The notes under the pieces: model-generated
The model's database searches: none
The model's input: only the letters and a program-made list of their open reading frames with translations
Told to the model about the DNA's origin: nothing
Part shown: positions 17,794-27,574 of the stretch, piece by piece
How the letters are laid out: each line of letters starts with the position of its first letter
How positions within the stretch are numbered: position 1 is the first letter of the stretch
Made by a program: the position numbers and the translations under genes
Source of the DNA: Prosthecobacter sp.
GTDB lineage: Bacteria > Verrucomicrobiota > Verrucomicrobiia > Verrucomicrobiales > Verrucomicrobiaceae
Assembly (NCBI GenBank): GCA_021733925.1
Contig: JAIPJY010000025.1
Coordinates: 35,391-99,390, forward strand
DNA: 64,000 bases
Direction: 5' to 3'

Positions 17794-18294
17794 ATGAAAG
17801 ACGACCCAATCAAAACCGATGCTGAAAAGCTTGCTCGATTTGTGCAGCTATTGCCTAGCTTTGGAGAGAACATGGAATTCGCCAATCTTTTTGGAGCTTT
17901 CGATGAACTCGCCTACAACAGGTTCAAGAGCGAGGCGAAAACGGCACTTCCCGAAGATTTCGAAGCTTATCTGCGCGCCTACAACGGCGGCCTTCCGCTA
18001 GAAACAGATCATCCGTTTGGCTTTCTATTTTCCATGCAAACCAATGAAATGGAAGCATCCTTGCTATCCACCCTTCATTGGCCATGCCCCCCTGGAAAAG
18101 ATAACTGGCTTCCTATTGGGAGAGACGGTGCCATGGGCCTGTTCTTTTTATCACTCAACCACTCAGACTTTGGCGTCATTTATTCATGCTTTGCTTGGTC
18201 AGATGAAACGACGGGCGAATTAGCTTATGAATCCAACGTCAAACAGGTGGCAGACTGTTTTTGCGATATGTTTCGTTTAAAAAAGTACTACTAA
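17794..18294 (+). CDS. SMI1/KNR4 (SUKH) family protein
   Basis: The 166-residue protein shows the SUKH signature ALPEDFEAYLRAYNGGLP near residues 50-68, with FGFLF and WLPIGRDGAMG following at the usual spacing. SUKH proteins often act as immunity proteins against secreted toxins, but many are single and of unknown role. No toxin gene is adjacent here. Base composition is more AT-rich than its neighbours, which hints at transfer. The family call is by eye and fairly secure. Confidence 0.8.
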   Translation: MKDDPIKTDAEKLARFVQLLPSFGENMEFANLFGAFDELAYNRFKSEAKTALPEDFEAYLRAYNGGLPLETDHPFGFLFSMQTNEMEASLLSTLHWPCPPGKDNWLPIGRDGAMGLFFLSLNHSDFGVIYSCFAWSDETTGELAYESNVKQVADCFCDMFRLKKYY

Positions 18295-18385
18295 ACCATA
18301 GTCCTTTTGATTCCCGCCCCATTACTCGCTATTCTAAAAGTGTAGCTACTACAGTTGCGAATGCATTCTAGACGCAATATGCATG

Positions 18386-19462
18386 TCACGGCAAAATCAA
18401 AACCCGCGTCCCTTTCTTCACCAAGTCGTGAACCTGGAGCAAATCGGCCTTTCGCATGCTCAGGCAGCCCCAGGTGAGATGGTGATGGCCGTCGGGCCAG
18501 TCGCTGATCCAGCCATGGATGCCGATACCCCCGCCCAATGAGGTGTCTGTGGGAGCCAGGGAACCATGCAGCGCGGCTGCAGCAATGCGATCGTGCTCTC
18601 TTTTTGAGATGCGCTTTTCGCTCAAGGCGGTTCGGGCATCGAAGGCATTCGGATAGCCCAACCGCAGCCATGCGGCGCCGAGATAGGCACCAGATTCGCC
18701 ATCGAATGGCCCCTTGGCCTTCTGCGTGATGCGGTATTCTCCCACCGGCGTGCCGTTGTCGCCGTCGGTCATCTTTCGCTGCCTGCCGTCTTGTCCAAGA
18801 GCGATGGGCAAAGCGTGCTTCACTTGTCCTTTCTCACAAAAATGGATTTGGTAGGCATGCTTCACGGCGATGAGCACGCGCTCCTCTTTCGCTGGCACCA
18901 GCAGGCGCTTGTGGCTGCGGATGAAAGTGGAAACGCTCTGCGGCCAGGTGGCCGCCTCAGCGTAAAGAAGGTGTCGCAGCGTGAGGGTGAGCTGTGCGGG
19001 ACTGCCATTCGAGCCGGGAGCGATCTGAGCAATGCGTTGTCGTCGCTTCACGGTGTCACCGGGTTTAAGAGTGCAGGCGTGGATGCCTGTGTAGCCAGTC
19101 AGGACGTGCTGGGGTTGTCCATTGTCGAGAAAGCGATGCTCCAACCAGACCTCGCCTTCTTTCACGTCGGTCACGGTACCGGCGGCGAGGGTGTAAACAG
19201 GTTGGTTTGCATCTGTGTCACCGCCGCCGCTGCCATTCCATGTTTCGTGGGATTCAAGTGCGAGTGCATCGATGACTGTTTCACTCACGCTCCATTTTTT
19301 ATGCCAGCGTTTGGTGGCCTGATCTTTGTAGCCCGCCGATGCGTCCGCGCCGCCGACGGGAAAATCGAAGCCGTCAGCGAGGTTTGGAGCGAGGAGTGAG
19401 TTGAGATCCTGGGCTGAGAGTGTGCAGGCCAAGAGGAGCCATGGCATGAAGCGCAAGATCAT
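18386..19462 (-). CDS. Secreted protein with M23-like and L,D-transpeptidase (YkuD) domains
   Basis: The 358-residue protein has a signal peptide (MILRFMPWLLLACTLSAQ). Residues about 25-180 resemble a degenerate M23 (LytM) peptidase fold: ANQPVYTLAAGTVTDV, then TGYTGIHACTLKPGDTVKRR. The C-terminal half is an L,D-transpeptidase, which makes or edits 3-3 peptidoglycan cross-links or attaches proteins. Its catalytic pair is His316 (GIGIHGW) and Cys333 (LTWGCLSM). The metal-binding HxxxD and HxH of active M23 enzymes are not visible, so the first domain is probably for binding. The start at 19462 was chosen for the signal peptide. Confidence 0.85.
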   Translation of the reverse strand: MILRFMPWLLLACTLSAQDLNSLLAPNLADGFDFPVGGADASAGYKDQATKRWHKKWSVSETVIDALALESHETWNGSGGGDTDANQPVYTLAAGTVTDVKEGEVWLEHRFLDNGQPQHVLTGYTGIHACTLKPGDTVKRRQRIAQIAPGSNGSPAQLTLTLRHLLYAEAATWPQSVSTFIRSHKRLLVPAKEERVLIAVKHAYQIHFCEKGQVKHALPIALGQDGRQRKMTDGDNGTPVGEYRITQKAKGPFDGESGAYLGAAWLRLGYPNAFDARTALSEKRISKREHDRIAAAALHGSLAPTDTSLGGGIGIHGWISDWPDGHHHLTWGCLSMRKADLLQVHDLVKKGTRVLILP

Positions 19463-19819
19463 GCGCAGCGCAGGGAGCAGGGGCTGTTCAATGACGATGA
19501 ATTCATGCGCCGTTTTAACGAAAACGGTGTTCCGCAGCAAGAGCGAAGACTCGAAGGCCAAGCGCAAATTTCATTTCCGTCTCGCTGATCTGCCGCAGCA
19601 AGCTTCTTTGGAGTGCATCGGGAATCGAAGAACGAGCGTAGCTGCCGCTTTCGAACGTCTCGTGGTGTGCTGAGCTGACTGGCTTGCGAAAGATTGCAGG
19701 CTCCCGCATTCGACAGGCACTGGCATGCGCGAATCATCCGGCACGGCGAAAGCGGTAGCTGCGCTCGTGCCTCGCTACGCGACCGCACTCCAAAAACGCC
19801 GCTCATCGCAGACACCAGC
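19463..19819. other. Intergenic region, 357 bp
   Basis: This gap lies between two minus-strand genes. It holds a short hairpin, CCGTTTT-AACG-AAAACGG at 19510-19527 (possible operator or RNA hairpin), and the dispersed repeat element at 19610-19791. No gene was seen. Confidence 0.6.
19610..19791. repeat. Dispersed ~190-bp palindromic element, copy B
   Basis: The ends (19610-19654 and 19746-19791) are inverted copies of a roughly 46-base arm containing ACGAGCG, AGCT and CCGCTTTCG. The reverse complement matches the element at 57469-57672 along its interior, including GATTC, TGCCAG, TCGAATGCGGGAGC and TTCGCA. No coding signal was seen. It may be a MITE-like or REP-type element. Confidence 0.7.
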
Positions 19820-21154
19820 TCACTCGCTGATGCAATAGAGCGTCTTCGCGGAGCGGAGGAAGAGCTGGCCGTTGCTGATGGCGGGGGTGGCGCTGTGGTC
19901 GGAGGTGTCGCCTTCGATTTTGTTGCGGGAGATGAGTTCGAACTTGGGGCCGAGTTTGATGACGAGGACTTCGCCACGGCGGCTGACGTGGTAGAGGTGG
20001 CCGTTGGCGGCGACGGGTGAGGCGTAGTCGCCACCGCTCATGCCACCACCGCGACGTCCGCCGCCGCCACCGCCGGAGTCTTGATTGGCGGATGTGCCGC
20101 CGGTGGATTCGATGCGTTCGTTGTAGGTTTCGGTGCCGGTTTTGGCATCGCGACAGGTCGCGAGGGAGCCGCTGATCCAGTAGAGGCGGTCTTCCCAGAG
20201 GATGGGGGTGGCGATGCGAGATCCGTTGGAGCCGGTCCAGAGGGTGTTGGTGGCGGTGACGTCGCCTTTGCCGCCTGCTTTGATGGCGACGGAGCCGCCG
20301 CCGCGTTCGCTCATGCCATAGACGACCTGGCCGTCGGTCACGAGGCTGTTGCACACGGAGTCGCTCTGCAGGCCGGTGGCGTACCAGCGCAGCTTGCCGG
20401 TGTCGGGATTGAAGCCCCAGATCTCGCTGGGCACGGCGATAGTGAGATCGGCGCGGCCTTCGACTTCGACCACGATGGGGGTGCCCCAGGTGCTGGCGAA
20501 GCCTTCGGAGGGGGCTTTCCAGAGTTGTTTGCCGGTGGTTTTGTCGAAGCCATACATGGCCTGGCTTTCGATGAAGGCGGGGACGATGAGGACATCACCA
20601 TGCAGGATGGGACTGGAAGCGGTGCCCCAGCTGCGGCGGTCATCCCAGTCGCCCACATCGGCCTGCCAGAGTGGTTTGCCATCGAGATCAAAGGCGTGCA
20701 CTCCGGACTTGCCGAAAAAGGCGAAGACGCTCTTGCCATCCGAGACGGGCGTGTGGCTGGCGTAGCCGTTTTGGGCAAACATGCCGCCGTAGCGTTCTTC
20801 GGGCTGCTTGGCGGGCACGGAGCGATCCCAGAGTATGTTTCCGGTGGCGCGGTCCACGCAGACGAGGTGACGCTTCAGCGCGGTGATGTCTCCGGTGCCC
20901 TGCTGACCATCGGCGGCGTAGCCGCTCCAGCAGGTGACGAAGATACGATCTCCCACGACGATGGGGCTGGAGGAGCCGGGGCCGGGCAGAGTGGCCTTCC
21001 ACTTGAGATTTTTCGTGGCGCTCCATTCCACCGGCACGGGTTTGTCATCCGGCGCGATGCCGCTGCCGTTGGGGCCGCGAAAGCGCAGCCAGTCGGCGGC
21101 GCTGACGGTGAGAGTGGAAGACAGCAGAACCAGCAAGGACAGGCGCGTGATCAT
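19820..21154 (-). CDS. Secreted PQQ-like beta-propeller protein
   Basis: The 444-residue protein has a signal peptide (MITRLSLLVLLSSTLTVSA) followed by repeated beta-propeller blades. Typical blade motifs include DWLRFRGPNGSG at the mature start and later DRATGNILWDRSVP, DKTTGKQLWKAPSEG and NPDTGKLRWYATG. A Gly-rich insertion lies near residue 360. Such propellers are common in PVC bacteria, usually without a bound cofactor and of unknown role. No catalytic Asp/Glu of the quinoprotein dehydrogenases is evident. A second member is at 53262. Confidence 0.85.
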   Translation of the reverse strand: MITRLSLLVLLSSTLTVSAADWLRFRGPNGSGIAPDDKPVPVEWSATKNLKWKATLPGPGSSSPIVVGDRIFVTCWSGYAADGQQGTGDITALKRHLVCVDRATGNILWDRSVPAKQPEERYGGMFAQNGYASHTPVSDGKSVFAFFGKSGVHAFDLDGKPLWQADVGDWDDRRSWGTASSPILHGDVLIVPAFIESQAMYGFDKTTGKQLWKAPSEGFASTWGTPIVVEVEGRADLTIAVPSEIWGFNPDTGKLRWYATGLQSDSVCNSLVTDGQVVYGMSERGGGSVAIKAGGKGDVTATNTLWTGSNGSRIATPILWEDRLYWISGSLATCRDAKTGTETYNERIESTGGTSANQDSGGGGGGRRGGGMSGGDYASPVAANGHLYHVSRRGEVLVIKLGPKFELISRNKIEGDTSDHSATPAISNGQLFLRSAKTLYCISE

Positions 21155-21215
21155 GAGCGCATCCAACCCAGCGCTGCGGAGGCAGTTGCGCAGGGAATGC
21201 GAATCGTTTGTGGGT

Positions 21216-22196
21216 TCAGATGGTCGTCTGTTTGATCGCAAGCTCCCGGGCCTGCTCCACCCAGTGCTCACGCTTGATGCGGTCTTTGAAGGCGAGACGG
21301 GCGGAGAATTCTTTGACGTGGTCTTGATCCCAGGCGGCGATCTGCTCGTAGGTGTAGATGCCGATATCGTGAAGACGCTTTTCGAGCACGGGCGAAATGC
21401 CTTCGAGCGTGGTGAGGTCGTCCGTCTTTTCAGGCCGGGTCTTGTAGATGAAGCCGAGCTTGGGATCGAGCTGGGAATTGAGCTGGGGTTCGAACTTGAG
21501 CTTGAGTTCGGGCTGCGAATCCATCTCAGGCAAGGCAGGCAGCAAGAGTTCGGTCAATGCGGGGAGGGTGTCGGCAAGCACGAGGCCTCCATGAGCGGCA
21601 GTCGCATCCACGCCGGGAGCCGATTCCACACTGACGTGCGGGGCAGAAATGATGGTGGCGAGCGATGACGCATGCGGTGCAGGCGGCGGGAGTTCAGCGG
21701 CGGAAGGGGGGATGCTGGCCGTGGCGGGTTCGGTGCGTGGCTCTTCCGGAACTGCGGGCACTGATTCCGGCGTCTGGACATCCTCAGGGGTAACAGATTC
21801 CACTGGCGGCGTGTCCGTTTGGGAGGGCGTGGTCGGCAGAGGAATGTCGCGCGTGGTGATAATTTCTTCCGTGACGGCGGGGACGGTCTCGGCCGCAGTC
21901 GTGCCTGCTTTCTCCTTTTTGGGCATGTAGATGGTCTCGGTTCCCATTGGAATGGCAGGACCGGACACGATGGAGTGATCGCCCACCTTGCGCTTCAAAT
22001 TGGCAATCTCATTCTTCAAGGAGGATGCCTCGCCTTGCAGCTTGCGCGTCTGGCGCTTGAAGCGCCCCCAGGTCGCATAGCCAAACAGCAGGCCGACGAC
22101 GAAGAAGATGAACCCCAGCACACAGACAAAGGCACCGCTGTGCATCAGCATGTAAAACAGCGGCTCGGCGGAAAGGGATTCAAAGTCGAATTTCAT
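21216..22196 (-). CDS. Membrane-anchored protein with C-terminal helix-hairpin-helix domain
   Basis: The 326-residue protein has one membrane segment near residues 22-43 (CVLGFIFFVVGLLFGYATWG), a short coiled coil at about 50-75 (LQGEASSLKNEIANLKRK), and a long Pro/Thr/Glu-rich middle. The C-terminal domain (about 255-326; TLEGISPVLEKRLHDIGIY, then YEQIAAWDQDHV) resembles the helix-hairpin-helix found in proteins labelled 'flap endonuclease-like 5' DNA nuclease'. In envelope proteins this domain may bind another protein. It is 6 bp downstream of the OmpA-like gene and almost certainly cotranscribed. Confidence 0.8.
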   Translation of the reverse strand: MKFDFESLSAEPLFYMLMHSGAFVCVLGFIFFVVGLLFGYATWGRFKRQTRKLQGEASSLKNEIANLKRKVGDHSIVSGPAIPMGTETIYMPKKEKAGTTAAETVPAVTEEIITTRDIPLPTTPSQTDTPPVESVTPEDVQTPESVPAVPEEPRTEPATASIPPSAAELPPPAPHASSLATIISAPHVSVESAPGVDATAAHGGLVLADTLPALTELLLPALPEMDSQPELKLKFEPQLNSQLDPKLGFIYKTRPEKTDDLTTLEGISPVLEKRLHDIGIYTYEQIAAWDQDHVKEFSARLAFKDRIKREHWVEQARELAIKQTTI

Positions 22197-22202
22197 GGGC
22201 GG

Positions 22203-23477
22203 CTATTTGATGAGGAGTTCGACAGAGCGGGGACTGGCAGGAGCCGCAGGCGAACCGGCGGGGACGGGATCAAACACCACCGCATGAATGTCACTGGTGG
22301 GCGTGCCCTGTTCGACGAGGAAGGACATCACGGCATCGGCGCGGGCTTTGCTGATGTCTTTTTCGGCTTTCTCGGGTCCGGCGGGATCTGGATGAGCGCC
22401 GATGACCAAGCCCAACTTCGGCCCGGCAGCGAGCAAAGTGGACGACAGGGTGGCGAGCTTGGTCTGCTCCTCGGGAGGAATGCGTGAGGAACCGGGATCA
22501 AACACGATCACGCAGCCCCGCAGGATCTCGCGCAGCAGGTCAAGAGTGGCGGGGGGCAGCTTCGACTGAATCTGATACCCGGGAAAATGATAAAGTGAGG
22601 GCACCAACGTGAACTGCGCTTCCACTTTAGCAGCGCCGGTGACGGGCCTTAACAGAGCCAGCCAGGCACTTTCCAACTGCCGCGTCGCGACCCCGGTGAG
22701 GTGCGGGATGCCATCGCTCTGGATGTCGAAGGAGCGTGGTGGCGGGAGGCTGAAAAAACTGTTCACAAAGGCCGTAAGCAGCTCCGGTTTGGCAAAGTCG
22801 GCGGGCAGCACATGCGGGCTGGCCTGAAGCGCGGTGGGGTCCACCTCCCGTGCGCCAGCCACTTCGGCGAGCGCGGCCACCAGCTCTTCTTTCAAGCCTG
22901 GGTCCGGCAACAGGCCGCTGAGGACGATGGTATCGCCTCGGGCATGAATGTGCAGTTCGGCAGGCACGCGCAAGGTGGCGATGATCGGCTTGAGGAGGGC
23001 ACTGCTGACTGTGAGCGGCGGTTTGAAGCCTTCCGGCCAGCGCACTTCGGGGGTGGAGTGCAGGTCATCGGTATTGATGACGAGATCGGGGCGCAGCTCA
23101 GCGAGGAGGAGGCGCACCTGGCTGATTTCATCCCCTTCGGGAAACCAGCCGCTGAGACGGAGGGTGCTCTGGTCCAGTTTGGCACTGAGACTGGCCAGCA
23201 CGTGGATGTTTTCCGCGCCGGGCTGCAAACGCAGGGGAACGAGCGTGCGGATGGCCGCCAGCGCTTTCTCACGTGCGGGAGGATCCGGTGCCTCGCCGCT
23301 GACGGCGATGTCGAAGAATCGCACCGTCACGACGGGATCGCGCACTCCGGCGGCCTTCAGACGCGCCACGGCCTCCTCAGTGAGCAGGGGGAGATTCTCG
23401 CTGCAAAACAGCCATGCATGCACTCCCGTCGCCACGGGCAGGAGGATCAGCATGAAAAAGCAAAGACTGAGACGCAT
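22203..23477 (-). CDS. Periplasmic protein with BON-like repeats and OmpA C-domain
   Basis: The 424-residue protein has a signal peptide (MRLSLCFFMLILLPVATGVHA). Two central segments look like BON-type beta-alpha repeats (residues about 70-210; ATLRVPAELHIHARGDTIVLSG). The C-terminal part (about 310-424) is OmpA-like, which normally binds peptidoglycan: VFDPGSSRIPPEEQTKLATL, then LVIGAHPDPAGPEKA and KARADAVMSFLVEQG. The layout resembles mycobacterial ArfA (BON plus OmpA). It is first in a two-gene operon with the HhH membrane protein. Function is inferred as envelope anchoring. Confidence 0.8.
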   Translation of the reverse strand: MRLSLCFFMLILLPVATGVHAWLFCSENLPLLTEEAVARLKAAGVRDPVVTVRFFDIAVSGEAPDPPAREKALAAIRTLVPLRLQPGAENIHVLASLSAKLDQSTLRLSGWFPEGDEISQVRLLLAELRPDLVINTDDLHSTPEVRWPEGFKPPLTVSSALLKPIIATLRVPAELHIHARGDTIVLSGLLPDPGLKEELVAALAEVAGAREVDPTALQASPHVLPADFAKPELLTAFVNSFFSLPPPRSFDIQSDGIPHLTGVATRQLESAWLALLRPVTGAAKVEAQFTLVPSLYHFPGYQIQSKLPPATLDLLREILRGCVIVFDPGSSRIPPEEQTKLATLSSTLLAAGPKLGLVIGAHPDPAGPEKAEKDISKARADAVMSFLVEQGTPTSDIHAVVFDPVPAGSPAAPASPRSVELLIK

Positions 23478-23618
23478 GAAAGAGTGTGCGGAGTGGCAAT
23501 TGACACCGAGGAGGTGGAACCGATAATCCGCGTCCCCGCTGACAGCCGTACCGTTAAAGTTCGCCGCCTGCGAGGCAAGGAATAACTGTTACACCTTATC
23601 TAACCAAAATACACGCCC

Positions 23619-24533
23619 ATGTCAGTCGTCATCGCTGGATCAGTCGCCCTCGACAATGTTAAAACCCCGCAGGATTCGCAGGAAAACCTGCTGGGAGGTT
23701 CCGCCAGCTATGCGGCTCTGGCCGCCAGCATCTTCTGCCAGCCGATCCATCTGGTCGGCGTGATCGGCCATGATTTCCCAAAAGCTCACCTCGACTTGCT
23801 GTCCTCACGCGGCATCACGCTGGATGGTCTGGAGCGCAGCGACGGCGAATCCTTCACCTGGACCGGCGAATACCACGAGGACATGAACAGCCGCACCACG
23901 CACAAGGTGGGCCTCAATGTATTGGAGGCGTGGCAGCCCAAGCTCCCCGCTGCTGCAAAGCAGGCCAAGGTGGCCGTGGCCGCCAACATGAGCCCGGACA
24001 ACCAGATGCAGATGCTGGACCAGATCGAAGCTGATTTTGTCACCGCTGACACGATGGATCTGTGGATCAACATCGCCAATGAGCGCCTGCACGACGTGCT
24101 CAAGCGCATCGACCTCCTCGTCATCAATGACGGCGAAGCCAAGGAATTTGCCGGCACGACCAACCTGGTGGAAGCCGGGCGCAAGCTGCAGGCCAAGGGC
24201 CCGCGCTTTGTCATCGTGAAGCGTGGCGAGCACGGCAGCTTCCTGTTTGGAGAGAAGCCGGAGGAATTTTTCGCGTGCTCCGCCTATCCCCTGCACAGCG
24301 TTTTTGACCCGACCGGCGCCGGTGACTCCTTCCTCGGTGGTTTGTCCGGCTGGCTCGCCGCCAACGGCAAGACCAAGCCGACCTTCGAAGATCTGAAGAC
24401 CGCCGTCGTGTACGGCAGCGTGACCGCCAGCTACACCTGCGAAGCCTTCAGCACCCACAAGCTGCAGACGGTGACGAAGGCTGACATTGAGGCGCGTATT
24501 GCGGAACTGCGCGCGTTTACGAGCTTTGCCTGA
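23619..24533 (+). CDS. PfkB-family sugar or nucleoside kinase
   Basis: The 304-residue protein is a ribokinase-like kinase. The N-terminal glycine motif is [15 protein letters not shown]. The catalytic signature [12 protein letters not shown] starts near residue 230, with the base Asp in GAGD. The substrate is not clear. It lies upstream of menB with an 86-bp gap that contains a small direct repeat, and is divergent from the OmpA operon. Confidence 0.88.
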   Translation: MSVVIAGSVALDNVKTPQDSQENLLGGSASYAALAASIFCQPIHLVGVIGHDFPKAHLDLLSSRGITLDGLERSDGESFTWTGEYHEDMNSRTTHKVGLNVLEAWQPKLPAAAKQAKVAVAANMSPDNQMQMLDQIEADFVTADTMDLWINIANERLHDVLKRIDLLVINDGEAKEFAGTTNLVEAGRKLQAKGPRFVIVKRGEHGSFLFGEKPEEFFACSAYPLHSVFDPTGAGDSFLGGLSGWLAANGKTKPTFEDLKTAVVYGSVTASYTCEAFSTHKLQTVTKADIEARIAELRAFTSFA

Positions 24534-24619
24534 GTTTGCTGTGGCTGGCTGTTGCTGCCCAGCCACTGCAAACCATCGCCAACCACTGCAAACACCCGCC
24601 AACTTCCCCTTCCTCTCTC

Positions 24620-25432
24620 ATGTGGACCTCGATCAAAACCTTCAAAGACATCAAGCTGGAGAAAACCAGCGATGGCATCGCCAAGATCACCATCAACCGG
24701 CCGAAGGTGCGCAATGCCTTCCGGCCGCTGACGGTGAAGGAGATGCTGGAGGCATTCGAAATCGTGCATGAGGACCGGAGCGTCGGCGTGATCATCCTCT
24801 GCGGCGAAGGCCCCCTGGCCTTCTGCTCCGGTGGGGACCAGAAGGTGCGTGGAGACGCCGGCTACATCGGCGACGACGGCGTGCCACGGCTAAACATCCT
24901 CGATGTGCAGCGGAAGATCCGCACCCTGCCCAAGCCCGTGGTGGCCATGGTGGCAGGCTACGCCATCGGCGGCGGGCATGTGCTGCACATTGTGTGTGAC
25001 CTGACCATCGCTGCAGACAATGCAAAGTTTGGCCAGACGGGGCCGAAAGTGGGCAGCTTTGACGGCGGCCTCGGCTCCAGCTACCTCGCCCGCATTGTCG
25101 GCCAGAAGAAGGCACGAGAGATCTGGTATCTCTGCCGCCAGTACGATGCGAAGCAGGCCCTGGATATGGGTCTGGTAAACACGGTCGTCCCGCTGGACCA
25201 GTTGGAGGAAGAGACTCTCAAATGGTGCCGCGAGATGCTGCAGCACTCCCCGCTGGCCCTGCGCTGCCTCAAATCCGCCCTGAACGCGGACTGTGACGGC
25301 CAGATGGGCCTGCTGGACCTCGCCGGAAACGCCACACTGCTCTACTACATGAGCGAAGAGGCGAAGGAGGGCAAAAACGCCTATGTGGAAAAGCGGAAGC
25401 CTGATTTTTCCAAATTTCCCCGCCTGCCCTGA
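24620..25432 (+). CDS. menB: 1,4-dihydroxy-2-naphthoyl-CoA synthase
   Basis: The 270-residue crotonase-fold enzyme closes the ring of o-succinylbenzoyl-CoA in menaquinone synthesis. It shows [30 protein letters not shown] and [18 protein letters not shown], which together mark MenB rather than a general enoyl-CoA hydratase. The frame is open to 24536, but the ATG at 24620 gives the family N-terminus. Other men genes are not in the window. Confidence 0.93.
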   Translation: MWTSIKTFKDIKLEKTSDGIAKITINRPKVRNAFRPLTVKEMLEAFEIVHEDRSVGVIILCGEGPLAFCSGGDQKVRGDAGYIGDDGVPRLNILDVQRKIRTLPKPVVAMVAGYAIGGGHVLHIVCDLTIAADNAKFGQTGPKVGSFDGGLGSSYLARIVGQKKAREIWYLCRQYDAKQALDMGLVNTVVPLDQLEEETLKWCREMLQHSPLALRCLKSALNADCDGQMGLLDLAGNATLLYYMSEEAKEGKNAYVEKRKPDFSKFPRLP

Positions 25433-25479
25433 CCGGGGTCAGCTAAATGGGAAGCTGAAAGTCAAGAATGCCTTTATGG

Positions 25480-25507
25480 TTGCCACCTCTGGCGGAGTTT
25501 GTATGAT
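25480..25507 (+). promoter_or_regulatory. Candidate promoter of accB-accC
   Basis: TTGCCA and TATGAT are 16 bp apart, about 33 bases before the accB start. Both hexamers are close to the sigma70 consensus. Inference only. Confidence 0.45.
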
Positions 25508-25539
25508 CGTCCTCCGTCCGTTGACACACTCCTCCTGAC

Positions 25540-26085
25540 ATGGCCAAACGTACCACCTCCAAACCTACTGCTCCAGCCCCTTCGTCCTCAGCCTACGATC
25601 TCAAACAGATTCGCGAGATCGTCGGTCTCATGGCTGAGAACAATCTGACCTATTTCCACAGCGAGCAAAAAGGCGCCAAACTCGAACTCCGCCGTGGCTC
25701 TGATCTGGAGGCGGTCAAAGAACTGCTCCAGAGCATGCCGGTTTCTTCTGGCTCACACGTCTCCTATGCCGCCGCACCGGCCGTGGCAGCTCCCGCGCCA
25801 GCCGCTGCAGCCAGCGCCCCGGCTCCGGCCGCCGCTTCCGATTCCATGGGGCCGACGATCAATTCCCCCATGGTAGGAACCTTCTACCGCAGCGCCGCTC
25901 CGGGAGAAAAGCCCATCGCCAACATCGGCGACAGCGTGGGTGAAAACAGCAATGTCTGCATCATTGAAGCCATGAAGGTCATGAACGAAATCAAGGCTGA
26001 CACCCGTGGCACCATTGTACGCGTCCTCGTGGAAGACGGAAAACCCGTCCAATATGGCCAGCCCCTGTTCGAGTTGAAAGCCTGA
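25540..26085 (+). CDS. accB: Biotin carboxyl carrier protein of acetyl-CoA carboxylase
   Basis: The 181-residue protein carries biotin for acetyl-CoA carboxylase, the first step of fatty-acid synthesis. The biotinylated residue is Lys146 in EAMKVMNE. An Ala/Pro-rich linker spans about residues 78-105, and the N-terminal part ([16 protein letters not shown]) is typical. It is followed after 95 bp by accC, the usual accBC pairing. Confidence 0.95.
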   Translation: MAKRTTSKPTAPAPSSSAYDLKQIREIVGLMAENNLTYFHSEQKGAKLELRRGSDLEAVKELLQSMPVSSGSHVSYAAAPAVAAPAPAAAASAPAPAAASDSMGPTINSPMVGTFYRSAAPGEKPIANIGDSVGENSNVCIIEAMKVMNEIKADTRGTIVRVLVEDGKPVQYGQPLFELKA

Positions 26086-26180
26086 TTGCCCTCCCTGCCC
26101 CTGTCATGACGTCCAGGCCCCGCCAAGTCGGGCCTGCCAGCGATCAAGCCAAGCAGACTTCTCCCATCTTCCACGCCCAC

Positions 26181-27536
26181 ATGTTCAAAAAAGTCCTCGT
26201 TGCCAATCGTGGTGAAATCGCTCTCCGCGTCATTCGTGCCTGCAAAGAACTCGATGTCAAAACCGTCGCCGTTTATTCCGAAGCCGATGTCGATTCGATG
26301 CACGTTCACCTGGCCGATGAAGCCATCTGCATCGGCCCTGGTCCAAGCTCCGAGAGCTACCTGAAAATGAGCCGCATCATCAGTGCGGCGGAAATTGCCA
26401 ACGTGGATGCCATCCACCCAGGCTACGGCTTTCTCTCCGAGAAGGCCGAATTTGCCGAAGTGTGCGCGCAGTGTAAAATCAAGTTCATCGGCCCATCCGC
26501 CCGCGTCATCAGCATGATGGGCGACAAGAATGTGGCGCGTGAAACGGCGCTGAAGGCAGGCATGCCGATCACTCCCGGCTCAGACGGTCTCATTCACACG
26601 GAAGAGGAAGCGCTCGAATGGGCACGCAAGATCGGCTACCCTGTCATGGTCAAGGCCAGCGCCGGTGGTGGCGGCCGCGGCATGCGCCCGGTGCTCAATG
26701 AAGCCACTTTGCGGTCCAGCTTTCAGGCGGCCTCGTTGGAAGCCATGAAATGCTTTGGCGACGGCTCCATGTACATGGAAAAGCTCGTCGAAAAGCCTCA
26801 CCACATCGAGTTCCAGGTCGTGGCCGATTCGCACGGCAACGTCGTTCACCTCGGTGAGCGCGACTGCTCCATGCAGCGCCGCAATCAGAAGATCATCGAA
26901 GAGTGCCCTTCCCCCAAGATCTCCGCCAAGATGCGCAAGCGCATGGGCGACGCCACGGTGAAGCTCTGCAAGGAAATCGGTTACGAGAACTGCGGTACCA
27001 TCGAGTTCCTCGTCGATAACAAGTGCGAAAACTTTTACTTCATGGAAATGAACACCCGCATCCAGGTGGAGCATCCCATCACGGAAGAGGTGTATGGCTG
27101 TGACCTGATCAAGGAGCAGATCCGCATCGCCGCCGGCCTGCCGCTGAGCGAGCACGTGGTAGGCGCCCAGCCTCGTGGCCATGCCATTGAGTGCCGCATC
27201 AATGCCGAAGATCCTTCCCGCAATTTCGCCCCCAGCCCCGGCAAGATCAATCTCTGGTACACCTCCGGTGGCCGTGGCGTCCGCGTAGACACCCACGTCT
27301 ATTCCGGCTATTCGGTGCCACCGTATTATGACTCGATGATCGCCAAGCTCATCGTCACCGGTGCCACGCGTGAGATCGCCATCCGCCGCATGCGTCGCGC
27401 GCTCGGCGAGTTCACGGTCGAAGGCATCAAGACCACGATCCCGCTGCAGAGCCAGATCATGACCACCTCCGACTTCCAGAACGGCCAGTACGACATCACC
27501 TGGGTGGAGAACTTCCTGCGGCAGGAAGGCATGTAA
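26181..27536 (+). CDS. accC: Biotin carboxylase subunit of acetyl-CoA carboxylase
   Basis: The 451-residue ATP-grasp enzyme carboxylates biotin on AccB. It has [17 protein letters not shown] at the start, the glycine-rich [12 protein letters not shown] loop, [18 protein letters not shown] and [17 protein letters not shown]. The ATG at 26181 is the normal family start, although the frame is open to 26106. It is cotranscribed with accB. The carboxyltransferase genes accA and accD are not in the window. Confidence 0.95.
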   Translation: MFKKVLVANRGEIALRVIRACKELDVKTVAVYSEADVDSMHVHLADEAICIGPGPSSESYLKMSRIISAAEIANVDAIHPGYGFLSEKAEFAEVCAQCKIKFIGPSARVISMMGDKNVARETALKAGMPITPGSDGLIHTEEEALEWARKIGYPVMVKASAGGGGRGMRPVLNEATLRSSFQAASLEAMKCFGDGSMYMEKLVEKPHHIEFQVVADSHGNVVHLGERDCSMQRRNQKIIEECPSPKISAKMRKRMGDATVKLCKEIGYENCGTIEFLVDNKCENFYFMEMNTRIQVEHPITEEVYGCDLIKEQIRIAAGLPLSEHVVGAQPRGHAIECRINAEDPSRNFAPSPGKINLWYTSGGRGVRVDTHVYSGYSVPPYYDSMIAKLIVTGATREIAIRRMRRALGEFTVEGIKTTIPLQSQIMTTSDFQNGQYDITWVENFLRQEGM

Positions 27537-27574
27537 GGCGGAGCAGCGAGGAATTCAGTTCCCCCCTGCCCTCC

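Noticed and set aside
19510-19527. CCGTTTT-AACG-AAAACGG hairpin as an operator
   Set aside because: Only one short stem and no second copy, so it is listed in the intergenic entry and not called as a site.
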